Origin: Phoronis australis
Lineage: Eukaryota; Phoronida; Phoronidae
Reading direction: 5' to 3'
Assembly: GCA_002633005.1 (NCBI GenBank)
Contig: NMRA01000813.1
Location: 37,170 to 101,169 of the forward strand
DNA: 64,000 nucleotides
The position numbers were made by a program, and so were the translations under genes. Below the pieces are notes generated by a model. That model saw nothing but the letters and a program-made list of their open reading frames with translations, searched no databases and was not told where the DNA came from. This document shows positions 58,913 to 64,000 of this stretch, one piece after another (within the stretch, counting starts at the first letter, position 1; each line of letters starts with the position of its first letter).

Positions 58913-60213
58913 CCTGAATATAGTGAAGCAAAAATATACAAAACTGTGATATAAATAAACGGCTACGAATCAAAAGCTTATAATGTCGAATTTAAAATGA
59001 AGAAGGCACTGAAAAAATAAAAGAGCACAAATGATCCAAAGAGGAAGAGTAATATTATGGAAGTCGGAACCTTCCTTTCGCTGGCAAAAGCAATTAGAAT
59101 AAATAATAAAGATTGGACATCAGTGTTGATACACCCTCCGATCATCTGGACAAGGTAAGTAAGATTAAAATGCCAACATCGAAAACAATAATAATAATTA
59201 CGCCACACTTACGTATCTCTGTAAATTACTAAGCACTTCGAAAATTATCACCTAGTTATGGAGCTAGGCGCGAGGTCTACTGTTTATACTCAGAATTGAA
59301 CTACAGATTATTTTTGACTGTATAGGCCTATTTTTTGTGCGAACTCAAGTTAATTATCTGTTAGTCTGTGCTCGGGTACACTGTGGTTTAACCATACGAT
59401 TGTGTAGTCCAAGTTCACAGTTAATGGTCCCTAGATCTGAGCTACAAACTCGAATAAAAAACACACTCGAGTACAAAGCTCAAGATTTCGAGCAAAAACT
59501 CGAAATCTGGAGTTCAGGCTCAAACTTTTAGCCTAATGCTGGGGTCATAAAATGTAAACTAGGACCAGAAGTAATCTACGTAAATCATTATGCACTCGAG
59601 CATAGAACGATATTCATTGGTGTACGTACAAAAGTAGAATAGAAAATGCCAAAATGACTTTCGATTTCTAGTAAAAATGTTACTATAGCAGCCCTGGCCG
59701 CTGGTCAATTTCAGTCAATCCTCCTCAACTTCCCAGGAGCATGCAATGGGTGCAACAGGTGTCAGAGCACACCGATTTATCCAAACACTTTTGTAAAAAA
59801 ATTCAAGTGCCAAACTGCTCCCGTGGTTACCTGAATCGAAAAAATTTTTTTTTTGAAAATGTGATGTGAATATGCATTTCCATTCCTGTTTGTGGGCCTA
59901 AATCAAATCATATAATAATGGCAGATGCATCATCGCCTACCACGCAGCCAGCCAGCTTACTGTATGAAAACTAACGTCAAAATGCCGATAGGGCCGTTGT
60001 GTGTTAGCTTCACAAAGATCTCGAAATGTCACAACGTTCGGGTACTTCTGCTCGTCTGATACCTCGAACGTCGTGAAACTTATATCAACATGTAGAGCAA
60101 ACGACCGGGGGGATGCATGCAAAACCTGGGAGTCGACTGACACTCATCTTGCCCGTTATAGTCTTCTGAGTGGAAAACAATCTGATGAATGTCATTTTAT
60201 TGTGTCATTCCAA

Positions 60214-60510
60214 GGGCGGATCCAGGATTTTGAGTTGGGGGGCAGGGCACAGGAATAATCAGAATTTCGGCAGACGCGCGCGCCCAGCCTAAAATTTAGG
60301 GATGCAGGGGTCCTGAATTTTTGGGTTTGCGGATCTTTTGACTTAAAAAAAAAGCTGGGTTTGTTCAGGGCCTACATTGTTTATTCACCCCCCGAGCGGT
60401 TGCGCGCATGTGCTAGTCAACATTTTGCACCCCTACTGCCAAATGGTATCTGGGAGAATTTTAGGGGGGTCATGGCCCCCTTGCCCCCCCCCCACCCTAA
60501 ATCCGCCACT
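60214..60510. mobile_element. MITE-like element with GGCGGAT/ATCCGCC ends
   Basis: Ends are GGGCGGATCCAGGATTTTGA and CACCCTAAATCCGCCACTG, which are imperfect inverted repeats. G-runs lie near the left end and C-runs near the right end, as in a widespread type of short element in marine invertebrate genomes. It is non-coding and lies in channel intron 1. A related fragment starts at 61552. Confidence 0.7.
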
Positions 60511-60854
60511 GCATTCGATCGGCTGTTGTAACAAAGAAAACTCCCGCAAGGATTTCATGACCTGTTTTCTTAAACTCTGATGATCAGCTTTAGACATGAG
60601 TGTTTTGCCAGCACTTACTCACGGCTAGACAGGTTCCTAAGAAGTTTACTGCTTATTCCTATTTTCCCAGTTGTTTTGATGGCCTTTTGAAAACATGATG
60701 ACAAGAAACTAAAAATTTGGGTAAAACTGCGCGTGCCAATTCTAATAGAAGGCTATGCAATTTTAGATTTTCTTAGGGAACATAATATTTGGACAAAAAG
60801 ACCATGTTTGTCGTTTTATATGTGGTACTTTGGTATGTTTGTCAATACTTCTAG

Positions 60855-61061
60855 GTTTGCATGAGAACATCCTCGGCTCGCACACGTTTAGACTACGTAC
60901 CGCCAAGTACCTCATCGTGTGCTTGCTGTTCACTCACAATGCCGCCTGTTTCTGGTATCGGAGCGCGTGCATTGGGGTCCACAGCACTGATGACGTAGTG
61001 ATGGGTGAAGACCAAATAGATCGCTTTTGCTACTCGCCGAGTTGGGCCTCGAGAATAGAAG
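60855..61061 (+). CDS. cyclic-nucleotide-gated-type cation channel, exon with S5
   Basis: 207 bases between acceptor CAATACTTCTAG and donor AATAGAAG|GTACGTCT, phase 1 at both ends. It joins exon 1 as IPIFFG-LHENILGS. The exon encodes the S4-S5 linker (HENILGSHTFRLRTAKY), then S5 (YLIVCLLFTHNAACFWY), corresponding to the 'HWN(A/S)C' S5 signature of CNG channels with threonine in place of isoleucine/valine and N-A-A-C retained. It then begins the S5-pore turret, which holds several acidic residues and cysteines. The pore helix, selectivity filter, S6, C-linker and cyclic-nucleotide-binding domain should follow in later exons but are not found before 64000, so the gene is truncated by the window. 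Confidence 0.85.
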
Positions 61062-64000
61062 GTACGTCTATGGTGCGTTGCGTGTTTTTGGAGATTGTAA
61101 GTCCGAAATGTTGTTCGTGGCATAGCTTTCAAGCACCTGAGCACGCATGTATTCTACTAAACATTAAAATAGTAATTAAAGTATTGCTTTCAGGGTTAGG
61201 AATCAGATTCAGTTTATTTCACAAGAATATTTTTGTTTTAAACTCCAAGAAATTAAAAGATTTTCATAGGCTTAAAACCCAAAACAGATTTTTACAACTA
61301 TTTTGTACTTCTGTTTCGAAGGCAACAAGCAAAACTGACGAAACCAAGGGCATTTCGCATTGTTTTAAATTTGAACCCTAGCTTTTTGGTACAGGGACCG
61401 TCTTATCACACTCGCCTTCGCCATTCCCTGGTAGTTTGAAATATACGCAACTAATATTCGGCACTAATTAATATGCGGCACTAATGACGGGATCGTTTGC
61501 AATGAACATGCTACTTACTTAATAAAATATTTAGCTACACCAGTGGGGGATAGCGTGTGAATGCATGCGCCTACCCAGCCTAAAATAAAGGGGGGGGGCT
61601 AGAATTTTTCGATATGCGGACCTTTTGCTGGAGGACATCAACGAGGACCACTATGTTCAGGCCCAGGAATTGTGCATTCTCGCTGACTTCCCGTGGATTG
61701 ATGAACTTTTGTCTTGTTTATACGGACTTTTTGTTTCGCTAAGGCGGACCTTTTTGCCCATTTTGCCAAATTTGGGGGCTCCTTCGAGCCCCTCGAGCCC
61801 CCTAGGTACGCCCATGGGATGGGGCACATGCTTGAGGGGCCATGTCCTCCCAAAGGTTTGCTACAAGGCGTTTTTCTTGATGAATCTTGGCGTCTTCAAG
61901 CTATCAACCCAAGGAACCACATACAGGCATTTCCACTCATTCATGATCACAGAAACTTAGTTTGGGCACGGAAGTAAGAATATGTAGTTACATGAATATT
62001 CGCACATAGAAAATCGCGATTTTTGCTGAGACCGCCGTAACTTTCACAAAGTGTACCAGTTTTATCTTTCTGAAAAATTTAAAGTTCTTCTTTATTATCT
62101 CTGGGATTTTTTGTCACGCGTTTTGCCTTATTAGGATTTGAGCTCAGGCTTAAAAGCCTGGACAAGGAGCATAGGTCATGGAATTTGATAAATGCATGTA
62201 CTCTTTTAGTGCTACAACCTGGTTTGTTGTGTTCGCTTGTTCATAACGTTCCATTCTACCAATAACATTTTTCTAATACACAGTATTGCATTGCGAACTG
62301 CAACCATTGCAACAAAGAAATGAGATCGCTAAAACCACACCCAGTTTGTAAAGTGTATTCCTGTTAACTTTACTTGACAACAGATGAACAGATTCGACTA
62401 CCACTGTGCCCCCAATGGGAATTTGTATTTTTATGTTTGCCTCTGTGTCTCTGGAATTTCATGGTGGATTTTCAGGAAATTTGACATAATAATTTTGTAA
62501 TAGAAACGAAACGACGGCTTCCCAATTGCGGATGTGTTCAACGTATTTTGCGCCATCTAATAGCCATTTTGTGATGCTAAAAGTCCCCTAGAAGCATACC
62601 GTTTGGGGTGCAACCGTGGGCGCATTTCAATTTTCTACGTTGTTCTTGTTTCTTATATGCAGTGCCACAGTACTAGCGTACCATAACTGCAAAGAATTTA
62701 GTTAAGAGGTCGCTAGAATCATGGCTTCATCCTAGTTAGGCACGTCGAAAAAGTTGCCATTCTCAATATTTAATCTGCCGCTTGATGTAATGTTCTCACA
62801 GTTCAAATCTCATCGCATTCGACGTCACTCTCCATTTTGAGAGTCACATGATTTTCCGTAATGACGGATGTTCGCACACCCACAGATGCGTGGAATCACA
62901 TGTAGGGACACCAGCGTGCGTTCCGTAGACTGAGAGGCGAGAATCTCGCAAAAACCCAGGAACACACATGCACAAGACTTCGCGGGATATCGGCATGTGT
63001 TACAAGCGAAGCATGTGACCGCAATAGCGACATTCCTGCGTTTACGAAACCCTCTCCACTTGACGTCCGACCAGATGGCGAGATTGTCTCGTCAACGAGC
63101 CTGCTCCAGCACGCCCCTGGCGTCACCTTGTGACGCTTGGGGCGTTCCATACCTGCTCGCCTTGCACTGTCAAACGTGCCTTGGAAACGAATACCATTTC
63201 GTGAGCCAGCAGAAATGGTCGCTTGACATTGAGACGAATGTCATGCTTTTAGTTTGTGAATACCGCAGGCATGTGGAGAGTCTGGCCGGGTATCAGTAAG
63301 ATAATTCAGGCTAGGGTTAGCTTACGAAGTGAATGGCTTGACACCAGACCCCATTGAGAGAAGCCAAAGCAACGTTTCGTCCTAAAATCGAACCCAATAT
63401 ATGCCTTACCGTTATAGAATTCTATTCTCAAATTTATGACAGTAAAATGAGTAATTCGATTTTCCTCTCTTGTCCATCTAAACACAAGGAAATGCAGCTT
63501 GAAGAGTTGATATTTCTTGCAAGTCCTAGGGTTGGAGTTGATGATTATGTAAAATATTTTGGGAATGGCTCAACAGCAACATTTTCATAAAACCAGTCGA
63601 TATCCTTAGACAGATATATGTTTAAACAACTCTAAGCCTATTCTCCCATTCACTTACGTAGGAAACCCACCTGAATGGGTTTGTTTACTCTAATGGGGCT
63701 ATTCGGAAAATCTACAATAACTAGAGGGCGTGCGTGTACTAGTGGTGATAGATTAACAGCCTCGATATCGCGAGCCCTTTAAATACATGGTGAAATGGCT
63801 TGCAGCCGTGCCAACTGAATCTGAGATTGCGTAAAAAGGGTGCTTCTATGAGAGGAAGTAAGCACGACCTCATACAAAGGTAAGGTTTGTGATTATTTTT
63901 ACGATTATTCCATGATTATTCTACCGATGCCTGTTAACTGAGGCACTCGCCGATGTCGACTTCGCGGCAGTCAGTGGCCAGCCAGAGTCTGGTTAATCTT
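61062..64000. other. channel gene downstream intron; no pore exon found
   Basis: I looked for a P-loop followed by a TxGxGxP/TIGE-like filter in the three plus frames and saw none. A CpG-richer segment at 62880-63300 contains a plus frame (62997-63299) ending at a donor-like GGTATCA|GTAAGATA, but its content does not match a channel pore and the frame that would join exon 2 hits a stop. A fragment related to the 60214 element lies at 61552-61630, and G/C-rich text follows to about 61860. Confidence 0.5.
61552..61630 (+). mobile_element. fragment related to the 60214 element
   Basis: The words CCCAGCCTAAAAT, GGGG and TTTTTCG(A)TATGCGGACCTTTTG parallel CCCAGCCTAAAATTTAGG..GGGTTTGCGGATCTTTTG inside the 60214 element, so the two share an ancestor. 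Confidence 0.6.

Larger units (their letters stand above)
58781..60854 (+). other. channel gene intron 1 (2.07 kb, phase 1)
   Basis: GTAAGTAT donor and TACTTCTAG acceptor. It contains a GA-rich tract (about 58850-58912), a hairpin GATTTCGAG-CAAAAA-CTCGAAATC (59484-59507) and a complete inverted-repeat element (60214-60510). No exon is expected, because the flanking exons join in frame. Confidence 0.8.

Noticed and set aside
61625-61960. 111-codon plus frame after the channel S5 exon
   Set aside because: Its 5' end overlaps a transposon-like fragment, a second frame across it is also open, and neither shows a known domain.
62997-63299. Plus frame as the missing pore exon of the channel
   Set aside because: It has no selectivity-filter motif. 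The reading frame that would join exon 2 (two leading bases from the nearest acceptor) reaches a TGA.

Overview
The window reads as nuclear DNA of a multicellular animal, most likely a marine invertebrate. It is AT-rich with low CpG, except for a few short CpG-dense islands. Introns use GT..AG with animal-type consensus, and non-coding DNA dominates. It carries many short degenerate inverted-repeat elements, one assembly gap inside a GGT/GAT microsatellite, and an animal-type ion channel. There is no bacterial-style gene packing and I see no CRISPR array, rRNA or tRNA. I cannot name the phylum from sequence alone.

Two protein-coding genes are secure, both on the + strand in the right quarter. 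The first (49189-55977) is a single uninterrupted 2262-codon reading frame with a poly(A) signal 55 bases after the stop. It encodes one N-terminal membrane anchor followed by a giant, mostly disordered, Ser/Asn/Lys-rich tail. The tail has basic stretches, a short helical segment and a diverged repeated module. I recognise no family. The second (exons 58057-58780 and 60855-61061, running off the right end) is a cyclic-nucleotide-gated-type cation channel. Segments S1-S4 lie in exon 1 and S5 in exon 2, joined in frame across a 2.07-kb phase-1 intron. The pore, S6 and nucleotide-binding domain are not found and are probably beyond position 64000.

A third gene is inferred on the - strand. A CpG-dense island (about 45.1-45.6 kb) lies just upstream of a short minus-strand exon (44542 down to 44470). 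That exon begins with ATG, encodes a signal-peptide-like sequence and ends at a strong splice donor. If it is real, its transcript runs leftwards through tens of kilobases of intron. Several weak candidate minus exons lie there (34.1, 31.5, 9.1, 5.7 and 2.7 kb among others), one of them cysteine-rich. They rest on splice signals and open frames only. By my own estimate a handful of such combinations are expected by chance in this length, so most carry low confidence. A few plus-strand candidates compete.

The rest is repeat-bearing intron or intergenic DNA: at least nine copies of one roughly 250-bp inverted-repeat (MITE-like) family in both orientations; a 199-bp element with 71-bp terminal inverted repeats flanked by TTAA; a second dispersed family seen three times; a short hairpin family seen four times; a degenerate tandem array of palindromes between the two plus-strand genes; a 'GGATCC..GGGG..CCGCCACTG' element in the channel gene's second intron region; and a frameshifted THAP-domain-like relic near 47.4 kb.
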